Positions 6,746-14,749 are shown, counted from the first letter of the stretch. The stretch: DNA of 14,897 bases from an uncultured Eubacteriales bacterium (GCA_902495025.1 CABUWB010000017.1:1-14897); one strand, 5' to 3'. Made by a program: numbers and translations. The notes: generated from the letters alone by a model not told the origin.

Positions 6746-7564
6746 ATGAAAAGATTTTATGAGGCACAGGACGTTAAGGGTTACAGCGAGGTTATTACAA
6801 GCGAGGCGGAGCTTGATGTTATAGGCTTTGACTTAATCAGGCTTGAAAAGGGTGAGAGTGTAAGCTGTGAGTCGGGCGAGTATGAACTGGGGCTTGTACT
6901 GCTTTCGGGCATAGGCACAGTAACGGCGGGCGGCTTTTCGGCAAAGAGCATAGGCGGCAGAAGAAATGTGTTTGATGGCAGACCTGCAACGGTTTACATA
7001 CCAAGAGATACTGCCTATACCGTAACGGCAGAGGGCTGGGGTATACTTGAAATAGGCGTATGCAAGGTTAAGGCAGACAAAAAGTATGAGCCTTTTGTTG
7101 TACTCCCGGAGGATATTGTTACCGAGCACAGGGGCAAGCTCAACTGGCAGAGAGATGTAAACGATATTATCACATCTAAATACGAGGGCAGGGTGGATAA
7201 AATTGTGCTTGGCGAAACATACGGCTGCGCTGGACAATGGTCAAGCTATCCATCACATAAGCACGATACCGACAATATGCCATACGAGGTCAATATGGAG
7301 GAAATTTATCATTTTAAGGTAAACCCTCCGCAGGGCTTTGGCATACAGGTTATGTACAGCGATGATATGTCTTTGAGGGAAAGCTATATCGTAAAGGACG
7401 GCGACAGCATAGCAATTAAAAACGGCTATCACCCCGTAGCAGCTGCACCCGGTTACAGCGTATACTACCTCTGGGTAATGGCTGGTACAAGCGGCAGACA
7501 GCTTACACCTTGCGATGACCCTAACCACGCATGGGTTAAGGCTGTTGAAAAAATGGTGGATTAA
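6746..7564 (+). CDS. iolB: 5-deoxy-glucuronate isomerase (KduI/IolB family)
   Basis: IolB converts 5-deoxy-glucuronate to 2-deoxy-5-keto-gluconate in myo-inositol catabolism. The 272-residue product is a double-cupin protein of the family's normal length (about 270). The N-terminal cupin has GGRRNVFDGRPATVYIPRDT (70-89). The second shows likely metal ligands H171 and H173 in PSHKHDTDN, a glutamate in the EE pair of MEEIYHF (184-190), and H229 in NGYHPV, followed by YYLWVMAGT. This pattern fits IolB, not KduI, whose motif is closer to PAHTHERR. AGGAGG at 6735-6740 sits five bases before the ATG. It pairs with the aldo/keto reductase upstream, yet no iolA, C, D, E or G is in view, so its pathway here is uncertain. 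A different but related uronate substrate is possible. Confidence 0.88.
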   Translation: MKRFYEAQDVKGYSEVITSEAELDVIGFDLIRLEKGESVSCESGEYELGLVLLSGIGTVTAGGFSAKSIGGRRNVFDGRPATVYIPRDTAYTVTAEGWGILEIGVCKVKADKKYEPFVVLPEDIVTEHRGKLNWQRDVNDIITSKYEGRVDKIVLGETYGCAGQWSSYPSHKHDTDNMPYEVNMEEIYHFKVNPPQGFGIQVMYSDDMSLRESYIVKDGDSIAIKNGYHPVAAAPGYSVYYLWVMAGTSGRQLTPCDDPNHAWVKAVEKMVD

Positions 7565-7613
7565 TAATAGTTTTTAATCTTAATATATTTTATGTGGAAT
7601 TTTATTTTTATTA

Positions 7614-7622
7614 TGGTATAAT
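7614..7622 (+). promoter_or_regulatory. Putative extended -10 promoter of the SLH protein gene
   Basis: TGG-TATAAT at 7614-7622 fits an extended -10 element. No good -35 lies 17 bases upstream, which extended -10 promoters tolerate. It would give a leader of about 55 bases ending in AGGAGG at 7668-7673. No terminator is visible after iolB, so read-through is also possible. Confidence 0.45.
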
Positions 7623-7682
7623 AATCTTTAGGGGTTAAATTATACGTTATAATTAATTTATTAATTTAGGAGGAATATTGTT

Positions 7683-9587
7683 ATGAAAAAAAGATTACTG
7701 GCACTGTTTTTAACGGCTGCAATTACGGTATCTTCAATGCCTTGCGTATTTGCTGAGGACGGAGATACTACTGGAGAGGCAGAGGTTACAACCGAGGCGA
7801 CAACGGAGGCTACAACCGAAGCAACCACCAAGGAAACCACAACCGAAACTACAACTAAGGAAACAACCACCAAGGAAACTACAACCGAAACCACAACTGC
7901 AAAGGCAACCACCACTACACAGAAGGATACCACTACACAGACTACAACAAAGCAGCAGTCAAATAAGGTAAACAAAACTTTCCAGGTAGAGGTAGAGGTT
8001 GACGATACCTACAACCTTGGCTCCAAAATTGCTGTTGATGCGGACGAGCTTGACTGGAACAGTGCAGATACATCAATAGTAACTGTTAATTCAACAGGTA
8101 AAATTACAGCTAAAAAGAAAGGTACTGTTTTTGTAAATGCTACAGGCAGTGTCGGCTCAACAAGCTATGATTACTACTTTGACATAACCGTTGTCAGAAA
8201 TAAAGATAATGACGACGATGACGACGATGATTACGACAGAACAATAACCATCTATGTAGACGATAAGAAAGACCTTTACGACTATGTAGATGATGATTAT
8301 GATGCAGATGAATATGACTGGAAGTCAAGAAACAAATCTATCGCAACTGTTGACGACGAGGGTGTTGTCAAGGGTATAAAGGCAGGTACAGCCGTTATCG
8401 AGGCAGAGTCCAAGGACGATGAATATCTTTTTAAGGTAACAGTTAAAAAGAAGAGCAGCAGCAGTGATGATGACGATGACGATGATAAGAAGGTATCAAC
8501 CAAGACAAGCTGGAAGTTCTATCTTGATGAGGGTGACAAGCTCGATTTAAGCAAGTTTATGGACGAGGACCCTGATGACTGCGACTGGGATGTTGACGAT
8601 GATGACATTGTAGACCTTGATGAGAAAAAGGGTACAATCAAGGCACTTGACACAGGCGACACTGTTGTCGAGGCAGAGGGCGAGGACGACGACTACAAGT
8701 TTGAGATTTTTGTAGACGAGGACTATACATCAAGAACACTCACCATTAAGAAGGGCGAAAGCAAGAGCTTTGAGGATTTACTGCCTGAGGACGTGGACGA
8801 ATACAGCATTTCCTCCGACAGAACGGCTGTTGCAAAGCTTGACGGTGAAAGCAAGGTAAAGGGTGTTGCAAACGGCGTTGCAACCCTTATCTGCAAGCAT
8901 GACGACGGCGATGTTGTACAGATTATAGTAACCGTTTCGGGCAGTGCTGTGACAACCACAACAACCGAAAAGACAACCGAAACCACAACATCAGCGCCTA
9001 CAACCAAAAAGCAGACAGTAACTACAACGCAGGCACCTAACTTTACCGATATTTCATCAAGAGCATGGGCTGTTCCTGCTATCAATGCAATGTCCTCAAA
9101 GGGCTTTATCGTGGGCAGAAACGCAACAACCTTTGCTCCTGATGATACCTGTACAAGGGCTGACTTTACAATAGTGCTTGTTAAAATGCTTGGTTTAAGC
9201 ATTGACGCAACAGGCGCATATAATGATGTTACTGCCGATAAGTATTACTTTGTATACGTAAGCACAGCCAAGAAAAACGGTGTTGAGGCAGGCGTTGCAA
9301 ACGGCAATTTCAGACCAACTGACAGCATAACACGTGAGGAAATGATGGTTATGGTTTATAAGGGCCTGCAAAAGAAGGGTGTTCAGCTTAACACTGACCA
9401 GAAGTGCTTAAACAACTATTCTGACGGTGATAAGGTTACTGCCGAATACAGGGACGCTGTTGCGGCACTTATCAACGGCAACTTTGTAAAGGGTGATTCC
9501 GACACAACAATTTCACCTGATAAAAACATTACAAGAGCACAGATGGCAGTACTGCTTAATAATGTTTATAATGCACTTAATCAGTAA
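7683..9587 (+). CDS. Cell-surface protein with BIG2-like domains and three SLH repeats
   Basis: This 634-residue exported protein is probably held non-covalently on the wall by its SLH repeats. A signal peptide (MKKRLLALFLTAAITVSSMP) likely ends at A24. A Thr-rich linker with TTE/TTK units covers 36-90. Four BIG2-like beta domains follow at about 98-172, 185-255, 273-345 and 350-418. Each has the pattern 'D-W-x-S x-D-x-x-I/V-x-x-V-D x-x-G-x-x-K-A/G x-x-x-G'. The first three are separated by seven-residue Asp runs (177-183 and 262-268). A second Thr-rich linker lies at 424-450. Three SLH repeats (about 453-502, 512-563 and 578-630) show FTDI, YNDV and the TRADF/TREEM/TRAQM elements. SLH repeats bind secondary wall polymers, so the role is a surface or S-layer-associated one. 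No enzyme domain or cohesin is visible. The start is supported by AGGAGG at 7668-7673. Confidence 0.92.
   Translation: MKKRLLALFLTAAITVSSMPCVFAEDGDTTGEAEVTTEATTEATTEATTKETTTETTTKETTTKETTTETTTAKATTTTQKDTTTQTTTKQQSNKVNKTFQVEVEVDDTYNLGSKIAVDADELDWNSADTSIVTVNSTGKITAKKKGTVFVNATGSVGSTSYDYYFDITVVRNKDNDDDDDDDYDRTITIYVDDKKDLYDYVDDDYDADEYDWKSRNKSIATVDDEGVVKGIKAGTAVIEAESKDDEYLFKVTVKKKSSSSDDDDDDDKKVSTKTSWKFYLDEGDKLDLSKFMDEDPDDCDWDVDDDDIVDLDEKKGTIKALDTGDTVVEAEGEDDDYKFEIFVDEDYTSRTLTIKKGESKSFEDLLPEDVDEYSISSDRTAVAKLDGESKVKGVANGVATLICKHDDGDVVQIIVTVSGSAVTTTTTEKTTETTTSAPTTKKQTVTTTQAPNFTDISSRAWAVPAINAMSSKGFIVGRNATTFAPDDTCTRADFTIVLVKMLGLSIDATGAYNDVTADKYYFVYVSTAKKNGVEAGVANGNFRPTDSITREEMMVMVYKGLQKKGVQLNTDQKCLNNYSDGDKVTAEYRDAVAALINGNFVKGDSDTTISPDKNITRAQMAVLLNNVYNALNQ
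7788..7952 (+). repeat. Degenerate Thr-rich coding repeat
   Basis: About 55 codons encode tandem TTE, TTK and ETTT units (residues 36-90 of the SLH protein). At the DNA level this is an imperfect repeat of the form ACC-AAG-GAA-ACx-ACA-ACC-GAA-ACx, prone to length change by slippage. The encoded linker should be extended and is a likely site of O-glycosylation; that last point is an inference. A second, shorter Thr-rich tract lies near 8952-9032. Confidence 0.8.
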
Positions 9588-9604
9588 TTTTAATAATGCT
9601 TGAT

Positions 9605-9642
9605 TTTAGTTTGGCGGGGGAGCAATCCTCCGCTAAATTAAA
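9605..9642. terminator. Long hairpin after the SLH protein gene, possible terminator
   Basis: Arms 9605-9621 and 9626-9642 pair over 17 bases, allowing three G-U pairs, with a GCAA tetraloop. The core is GC-rich (GGCGGGGGA against TCCTCCGCT). It starts 18 bases after the stop codon. There is no T-run on the + strand, but the AT-rich flanks make it terminator-like in either direction. The -35 box of the next promoter begins immediately after it. Confidence 0.55.
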
Positions 9643-9671
9643 TTGCATTAATAATTAAACTATGCTATAAT
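9643..9671 (+). promoter_or_regulatory. Promoter of the dockerin protein gene
   Basis: TTGCAT at 9643-9648, a 17-base spacer, and a perfect TATAAT at 9666-9671 preceded by TGC (extended -10). Predicted transcription starts near 9678, leaving a leader of about 85 bases. This is the best-formed promoter in the window. Confidence 0.65.
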
Positions 9672-9680
9672 TCAACTTAT

Positions 9681-9762
9681 ACGAAGTAGGGCAAATAAAA
9701 CTTGTCGAAATAAAAAACAGGCAAGCCTAAAGGTTAGCCATATTTAAGAAAGAAGGATTGCA
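9681..9762 (+). promoter_or_regulatory. Structured 5' leader of the dockerin gene, possible riboswitch-like RNA
   Basis: Within the leader, CUUGU (9701-9705) can pair with ACAGG (9717-9721). AGCC (9724-9727) can pair with GGUU (9732-9735) around UAAA. GGC (9690-9692) can pair with GCC (9737-9739), enclosing both hairpins. The order of short blocks GGGCAAA, CGAAA, GCAAGCC, CUAAAGGU and UAGCC is loosely like a c-di-GMP-I (GEMM) aptamer. However, the stems are short and the strictly conserved GACGCAAAGC is not matched. A structured leader is plausible; ligand binding is speculation. The leader ends in AAGGA, about seven bases before the ATG. Confidence 0.25.
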
Positions 9763-11544
9763 ATGAAAAAGACGGGTTTATTTTTAGGCGGAGTAATGCT
9801 TTTTGGCATACTCTTTTCTGCACAGGTGAGCGCAAAGGTTAATGTTGAAAATGTTGACCTTGTGGGCGACATAGGCTTTGTTACAAAAATAAGAGGGCTT
9901 GACAGTGCTGCGGAGAGCACAAAGGCATTGTATGTATCCCAAACGGGCAGCGACAGCAATGACGGCAGCGAGGCAGCACCGTTTAAAACAATAAATACTG
10001 CGCTTGACAATGCCACAGCGGGCACAACGGTATATGTAAGGGGCGGTACTTATACGGAAAATGTGTATTTTCCTCAAAACGGAAAGGCTGACGCATATAT
10101 TACCCTTAAAAATTATCCGGGTGAAAACCCCGTTATCAAGGGTACAGGTAAAAACGACAAGGCAATAATTGAGCTGGACGGACACGATTATATACATATT
10201 GAGGGACTGGAGCTTTGTGATTATTCGGCAAAATGGTGCTACGGTATAATTTTTGCAGGCGGCGAAAATCACATTATCATAAGGAATAACAAAATACATA
10301 ACATTAAATGCTCCAAGCCTAATGACCCCGATAACAGCGGTGCAAACGGCATACTGCTTTTTGGTGAAACAAAGGAGCCTATCAGTAATGTTTATATTGC
10401 CGATAATGAAATTTATGATTTGGTAACAGGCTGGTGCGAGGCATTGTCAGTAACCGCAAACTGTGAGTATGTTAATGTAATTAACAACACCATTGACAGC
10501 TCCACAAATATCGGGATTGACTTTTATGGCAACAATGCAGACGGCTACTGCCCTGTTGAGGAGCTTAACCAGCCAAGGTACTGTATTGCAGCAGGCAATG
10601 AGGTGTCAAACTGTGTTTGCTCTTATGCAACCTGCTATGGTCTTTATGTGGACGGTGCAAGGGATATTGTGCTTGAAAATAATATTTCCCATAACAATCA
10701 GGGCGGTATTGAAATAGGCTCTGAGGAAAGAAATGAAAACTATCCCGTAAAGAATATTATTGTAAGAAATAACCTTGTGTATGACAATACCGAAAACGGA
10801 ATAACCGTAGGCGGCTGGAATGACGGCAGCAGCACAGGCGATGCTCTTTCGGGTGTGGTTTACGATACGAAAATTTATAATAATACTGTTGTAAATAATG
10901 CTGATACGGGTGCAGGTCAGCTCCATATTGCAATGGTAAACGGACTTGATGTGCGTAATAATATATTCAGTACAAATGCAGATAAACCAGTTGTTGCAAG
11001 TGATGTTTCAAAGGAGCAGATTAATAACCTTACCTTTAAGAATAATCTTTATTATTCATCAAAAAATACACAGGAAACTGTTGGATTTGAATTAATGGAG
11101 TCAAGCCAGACGGGTATGGTACAGTGGAGTGCCTTAACAGGTGAAAACGGCAGCTTTGCCGACCCTGCATTGACTGCTGATTATAAATTAGGTGAAACAT
11201 CTCCTGCCATAAATAACGGTGATGGCAGTATCGACTGCGGTAAATATGACCTTGATAATAACAGCAGGGTTGTAAATACCGTTGATATTGGCGCTTATGA
11301 ATATCAGGGCGGAGATACACCCGTTATCAAAGACCCAAACCAGCTTATGGGTGATGCAGATAATTCGGGTCAGCTTACCGCAAATGATTCTGCCACAATC
11401 CTTAAAAAGGTGCTTGACAGCAGTTTTGTTACAGCACTTGAAAAGGCAGTTGCAAATGCCGAAATATATCTTGATGTAAATGAGGATAATAAAATTACCG
11501 CTGATGATGCGGCAATTGTTCTGGCAAGGGTTTTAAATTCGTGA
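9763..11544 (+). CDS. Secreted right-handed beta-helix protein with C-terminal type I dockerin
   Basis: This 593-residue protein has a signal peptide likely cleaved after A24. LYVSQTGSDSNDGSEAAPFKTI (57-78) and the following TTVYVRGGTYTENV are typical of the DUF1565-like start of parallel beta-helix proteins. From about 140 to 430 there are repeated coils of the form I/V-x-N-N-x-I/V (IIIRNNKIHN, VNVINNTIDS, IVLENNISHN, IIVRNNLVYD). Such folds occur in pectate lyases and other polysaccharide lyases, but I cannot assign a lyase family or active site. SPAINNG and DIGAYEY (480-514) close the helix. The dockerin at 528-593 has two calcium loops: D531, D533, S535, D542 and D571, N573, D575, D582. 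A dockerin binds a cohesin, so the protein is probably carried on a cellulosome-type scaffold. It lies downstream of an SLH surface protein and has its own promoter. Confidence 0.9.
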   Translation: MKKTGLFLGGVMLFGILFSAQVSAKVNVENVDLVGDIGFVTKIRGLDSAAESTKALYVSQTGSDSNDGSEAAPFKTINTALDNATAGTTVYVRGGTYTENVYFPQNGKADAYITLKNYPGENPVIKGTGKNDKAIIELDGHDYIHIEGLELCDYSAKWCYGIIFAGGENHIIIRNNKIHNIKCSKPNDPDNSGANGILLFGETKEPISNVYIADNEIYDLVTGWCEALSVTANCEYVNVINNTIDSSTNIGIDFYGNNADGYCPVEELNQPRYCIAAGNEVSNCVCSYATCYGLYVDGARDIVLENNISHNNQGGIEIGSEERNENYPVKNIIVRNNLVYDNTENGITVGGWNDGSSTGDALSGVVYDTKIYNNTVVNNADTGAGQLHIAMVNGLDVRNNIFSTNADKPVVASDVSKEQINNLTFKNNLYYSSKNTQETVGFELMESSQTGMVQWSALTGENGSFADPALTADYKLGETSPAINNGDGSIDCGKYDLDNNSRVVNTVDIGAYEYQGGDTPVIKDPNQLMGDADNSGQLTANDSATILKKVLDSSFVTALEKAVANAEIYLDVNEDNKITADDAAIVLARVLNS

Positions 11545-11578
11545 TTTTTTGATAAATACATAATTTTCAGGAGGGAAT

Positions 11579-12859
11579 ATGGAAACAATTAAAATAGGCT
11601 TACTTGGACTTGGTACTGTGGGCATGGGTGTTTACAGGCTGATGAAAAGACAGGCAGAGGAAATGAAGCACAAGGTAGGTGCCTGTGTAGAGGTTGAAAG
11701 GGTACTGGTAAGAGATGCGTCCAAGGTCAGAGAGGGCGTTGACAGTGCCATTCTTACCGACAACTGGCAGGACATTGCCGAAAATGATGATATTAAAATA
11801 GTAGTTGAGGTTATGGGAGGTATGGAGCCAGCCTACACCTACATCAAGGAGGCGTTAAGGGCAGGCAAAAGCGTTGTTACCGCCAACAAGGATTTAATGG
11901 CGGCAAGAGGCGGCGAGCTTATGGATATTGCACATCAGCATAACTGCGACCTTCTTTTTGAGGCGAGCGTTGCAGGCGGTATCCCTATTATACGTCCTTT
12001 AAAGCAGTGCCTTGCAGGCAACAGCATAACCGAAATTATGGGTATTGTAAACGGCACAACAAACTTTATACTTACCAAAATGACAAAGGAGGGTATGGAG
12101 TTTGAGGACGCACTGAAAATGGCACAGGAGCTTGGCTATGCTGAGGCTGACCCTACTGCCGATGTAGGCGGTCTTGACGCAGGCAGAAAGATAGCAATTA
12201 TGGCGTCAATTGCCTTTAATTCAAGGGTTACGTTTAATGATGTTGATATTGAGGGTATAACCAAAATCACCTCAAAGGATATTAAATATGCAAATGAAAT
12301 GGACTGCACAATTAAGCTGCTGGGTATTGCATCAAACTCCGAGGACGGTATTGAGGTAAGCGTACACCCTATGCTTATTCCATCATCACACCCTCTTGCG
12401 GGCGTAAACGACGCCTTTAATGCGGTGTTTGTGCATGGCGATGCCGTTGACGATGCTATGTTTATGGGCAGGGGCGCAGGCATGTATCCAACTGCAAGTG
12501 CGGTTATGGGTGATATTATTGACGTTGCAAGAAATATCCGCTTTAACTGCTGCGGCAGAATTGGCTGCACCTGCTATAAGCACCTTGCAATTAAAAATCC
12601 CGAAAACAGCATAAGCAAGTATTTCCTGCGTATGCAGGTTGACGACAGACCGGGTGTGCTTGCAAGCGTTGCAAGTGTATTTGGTAACAACAATGTAAGC
12701 ATTGACCGCATTATTCAGAAAACACACAGCGAAAACACAGCGGAAATAGTTGTTATAACCGATAGGGTGCGTGCGGGCAACTTTAAGGACTCGCTTGCAA
12801 TTTTTGGCGGTATGAATATGATTAAGAGCATATCCTCCGTAATTCGTGTTTACGGCTGA
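11579..12859 (+). CDS. hom: Homoserine dehydrogenase
   Basis: Hom reduces aspartate semialdehyde to homoserine with NAD(P)H, the branch step to threonine and methionine. The 426-residue product begins with the dinucleotide-binding loop GLLGLGTVGMGV (7-18). TANKDLMAARGGEL (101-114) includes the conserved lysine K104. FEASVAGGIPIIRPL (127-141) and GIVNGTTNFILTKM (155-168) follow. The catalytic region ELGYAEADPTADVGGLDAGRK has D200 and K204. A C-terminal ACT domain (about 349-426, YFLRMQVDDRPGVLASVASVF) suggests feedback control by an amino acid, usually threonine. Length is normal for the ACT-containing type (about 430). AGGAGG at 11569-11574 precedes the ATG. It starts only 34 bases after the dockerin gene with no clear terminator between, and leads into the ABC-F gene 15 bases on. 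Confidence 0.97.
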   Translation: METIKIGLLGLGTVGMGVYRLMKRQAEEMKHKVGACVEVERVLVRDASKVREGVDSAILTDNWQDIAENDDIKIVVEVMGGMEPAYTYIKEALRAGKSVVTANKDLMAARGGELMDIAHQHNCDLLFEASVAGGIPIIRPLKQCLAGNSITEIMGIVNGTTNFILTKMTKEGMEFEDALKMAQELGYAEADPTADVGGLDAGRKIAIMASIAFNSRVTFNDVDIEGITKITSKDIKYANEMDCTIKLLGIASNSEDGIEVSVHPMLIPSSHPLAGVNDAFNAVFVHGDAVDDAMFMGRGAGMYPTASAVMGDIIDVARNIRFNCCGRIGCTCYKHLAIKNPENSISKYFLRMQVDDRPGVLASVASVFGNNNVSIDRIIQKTHSENTAEIVVITDRVRAGNFKDSLAIFGGMNMIKSISSVIRVYG

Positions 12860-12874
12860 TAAGGAGCGTTTAGT

Positions 12875-14653
12875 ATGAATTTAATGACTGTTGAGGGCAT
12901 ATCAAAGGCATTTGGTGAAAAGGTAGTGCTTAATGATATTACCTTTGGTGTGGAAACAGGCGACAAAATAGGTATTATAGGCATAAACGGTACGGGCAAA
13001 AGCACCCTTTTAAAAATTCTTGCAGGCGAGGAGGAGGCCGACAGCGGCAAAATTACCACAATGCGTGGTATGCGCCTGGGCTATCTGCCACAGTCCCCCG
13101 ACTTTGGCTCTGAAAAAGAGGTCGTAATTGACTATATGACAAGAGCAGGCGAGCTTGACAGCGACGAGCGTATTACCGAGGCTAAAACGGCACTTACAAG
13201 GCTTGGCATTACCGATTATTACAAGCCATGCTGCGAGCTTTCGGGCGGTCAGCGCAAAAGGGTTGCGCTTGCTGCTGCCATGATGAGCAGGGTGGATTTG
13301 CTTATACTTGACGAGCCTACAAACCATATTGACAATGCCACCGTTGATTGGCTGGAGGCTAACCTTAAACGCACCGCAAAGGCGCTTATTATGGTAACGC
13401 ACGACAGATATTTCCTTGACAGGGTGGTAAATAAAACCATTGAGCTGGATAAGGGTAAAATGTATACCTACCTCGGCAATTACACCGAGTTTATTATTAA
13501 AAAGGCAGAGCGTGAGGAGCTGGAGGCGGCAGGCGAGAGAAAACGCCAGAACTTTATACGCAATGAGCTGAAATGGGTAAGACGTGGCGCACAGGCACGC
13601 AGCACCAAGCAGAAGGCAAGGCTTGAACGCTTTGAGGAAATATCCTCAATTAAAGCACCGCAGAGAACGGGTACAATCGAGTTTGAGGGTGCAGCCGCAA
13701 GGATTGGCAGAAAGACAATTGAGGCGGATAATATTTCAAAGTCCTATGACGGTAAGTGTGTTATAAAGGATTTTACCTATCACCTTTTAAAGGACGACAG
13801 GATTGGTATTGTGGGCGCAAACGGTGTTGGCAAAAGTACCCTGCTTGGCATGCTTTCGGGCAGTATTACACCCGACAGCGGAACGGTTGCCTTTGGTGAA
13901 ACCGTTAAGGTGGGCGTTTTTGCACAGGAAAACGGCGTTATGGACTACAATATGCGTGTTATCGACTACATTAAGGAGGTAGGCGAGTTTATACCTGTTG
14001 AAAAGGGCAGAATAAGCGCATCACAGCTTTTGGAGAGGTTTCTGTTCAATGCCGAAATGCAGTATTCACCTATCGGAAAGCTTTCGGGCGGTGAAAGGCG
14101 CAGGCTTTATCTGCTGCGTGTGCTTATGAGCTGCCCCAACATACTTTTTCTGGATGAGCCTACAAACGACCTTGACGTTGCAACTCTGAGCATATTGGAG
14201 GAGTATCTTGACGGCTTTAACGGTGCAGTGATAACCGTATCGCATGACAGGTGCTTTCTTGACAGGGTGGTAAACCGCATTTTTGCTTTGGAGGGCTACG
14301 GCTATGCAAAGCAGTACGAGGGCGGCTATACCGATTATCTGGAAAAGAAGTCTGCCGATACGGCACCTGCACAGCCTAAAAAGACAGGCGGCACAAAGGA
14401 GTGGGACAAGGGTAAGCGAAAGCTGAAAATGACCTACAATGAACAGCGTGAGTGGGAAACCATTGATGAGGATATTGCCAAACTGGAAGAAAAAATTGCA
14501 CAGCTTGAAAAGGAGATGGAGCAAAACGCAAGCTCCTATTCAAAGCTGGAGGAGCTTGGCAGCGAAAAGGAAAAGCTGGAAGATGAGCTTAACCAAAAAA
14601 TGGACAGGTGGGTTTACCTTACCGAGCTTAATGATAAAATAAACGAACAATGA
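12875..14653 (+). CDS. ABC-F family ATPase, Uup-like
   Basis: The 592-residue protein has two ATPase domains and no membrane segments, the hallmark of ABC-F proteins, which act on ribosomes or, for Uup, in DNA and ribosome-related roles. Domain 1 has Walker A GINGTGKS (36-43), signature LSGGQ (122-126), Walker B LLILDEP (142-148) and H176. The interdomain linker contains WVRRGAQARSTKQKARL (234-250), the positively charged arm. Domain 2 has Walker A GANGVGKS (314-321), signature LSGGE (403-407), Walker B ILFLDEP (423-429) and H457. After a PAQPKK-type hinge, residues about 510-592 are charged and helical with heptad-like leucines (KLEEKIAQLEKEME), fitting the C-terminal coiled coil of Uup. AAGGAG at 12860-12865 supports the start. 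It is probably co-transcribed with hom. It could be a housekeeping factor or a resistance-type ABC-F; the linker and coiled coil favour the former. Confidence 0.93.
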   Translation: MNLMTVEGISKAFGEKVVLNDITFGVETGDKIGIIGINGTGKSTLLKILAGEEEADSGKITTMRGMRLGYLPQSPDFGSEKEVVIDYMTRAGELDSDERITEAKTALTRLGITDYYKPCCELSGGQRKRVALAAAMMSRVDLLILDEPTNHIDNATVDWLEANLKRTAKALIMVTHDRYFLDRVVNKTIELDKGKMYTYLGNYTEFIIKKAEREELEAAGERKRQNFIRNELKWVRRGAQARSTKQKARLERFEEISSIKAPQRTGTIEFEGAAARIGRKTIEADNISKSYDGKCVIKDFTYHLLKDDRIGIVGANGVGKSTLLGMLSGSITPDSGTVAFGETVKVGVFAQENGVMDYNMRVIDYIKEVGEFIPVEKGRISASQLLERFLFNAEMQYSPIGKLSGGERRRLYLLRVLMSCPNILFLDEPTNDLDVATLSILEEYLDGFNGAVITVSHDRCFLDRVVNRIFALEGYGYAKQYEGGYTDYLEKKSADTAPAQPKKTGGTKEWDKGKRKLKMTYNEQREWETIDEDIAKLEEKIAQLEKEMEQNASSYSKLEELGSEKEKLEDELNQKMDRWVYLTELNDKINEQ

Positions 14654-14749
14654 AGAAGAGGCTGTCGCATTTGAACATATATTATTTATGAGATAAATCA
14701 ATATAAATTAGAGTTTATGGGAGTAAATCAACACCTCAACATTTCAATC

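Noticed and set aside
6746..7564. KduI (5-keto-4-deoxyuronate isomerase) instead of IolB
   Set aside because: The PSHKHDTDN, MEEIYHF and GYHPV motifs and the overall layout follow IolB; the KduI-type PAHTHERR motif is absent.
7788..7952. Repeated units that might suggest a CRISPR array
   Set aside because: The repeats are in-frame Thr/Glu/Lys codons inside a gene, with no unique spacers of constant length.
7661..7975. Val/Ser-rich minus-strand open frame opposite the Thr-rich linker
   Set aside because: It is the antisense shadow of the Thr codon repeats in the SLH protein gene. It has no family resemblance or ribosome binding site.
14653..14680. GAGGCTGTCGCA after the ABC-F stop as a possible insertion-sequence end
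   Set aside because: No transposase, partner inverted repeat or target duplication is visible, and I cannot match it to a named IS end with confidence.
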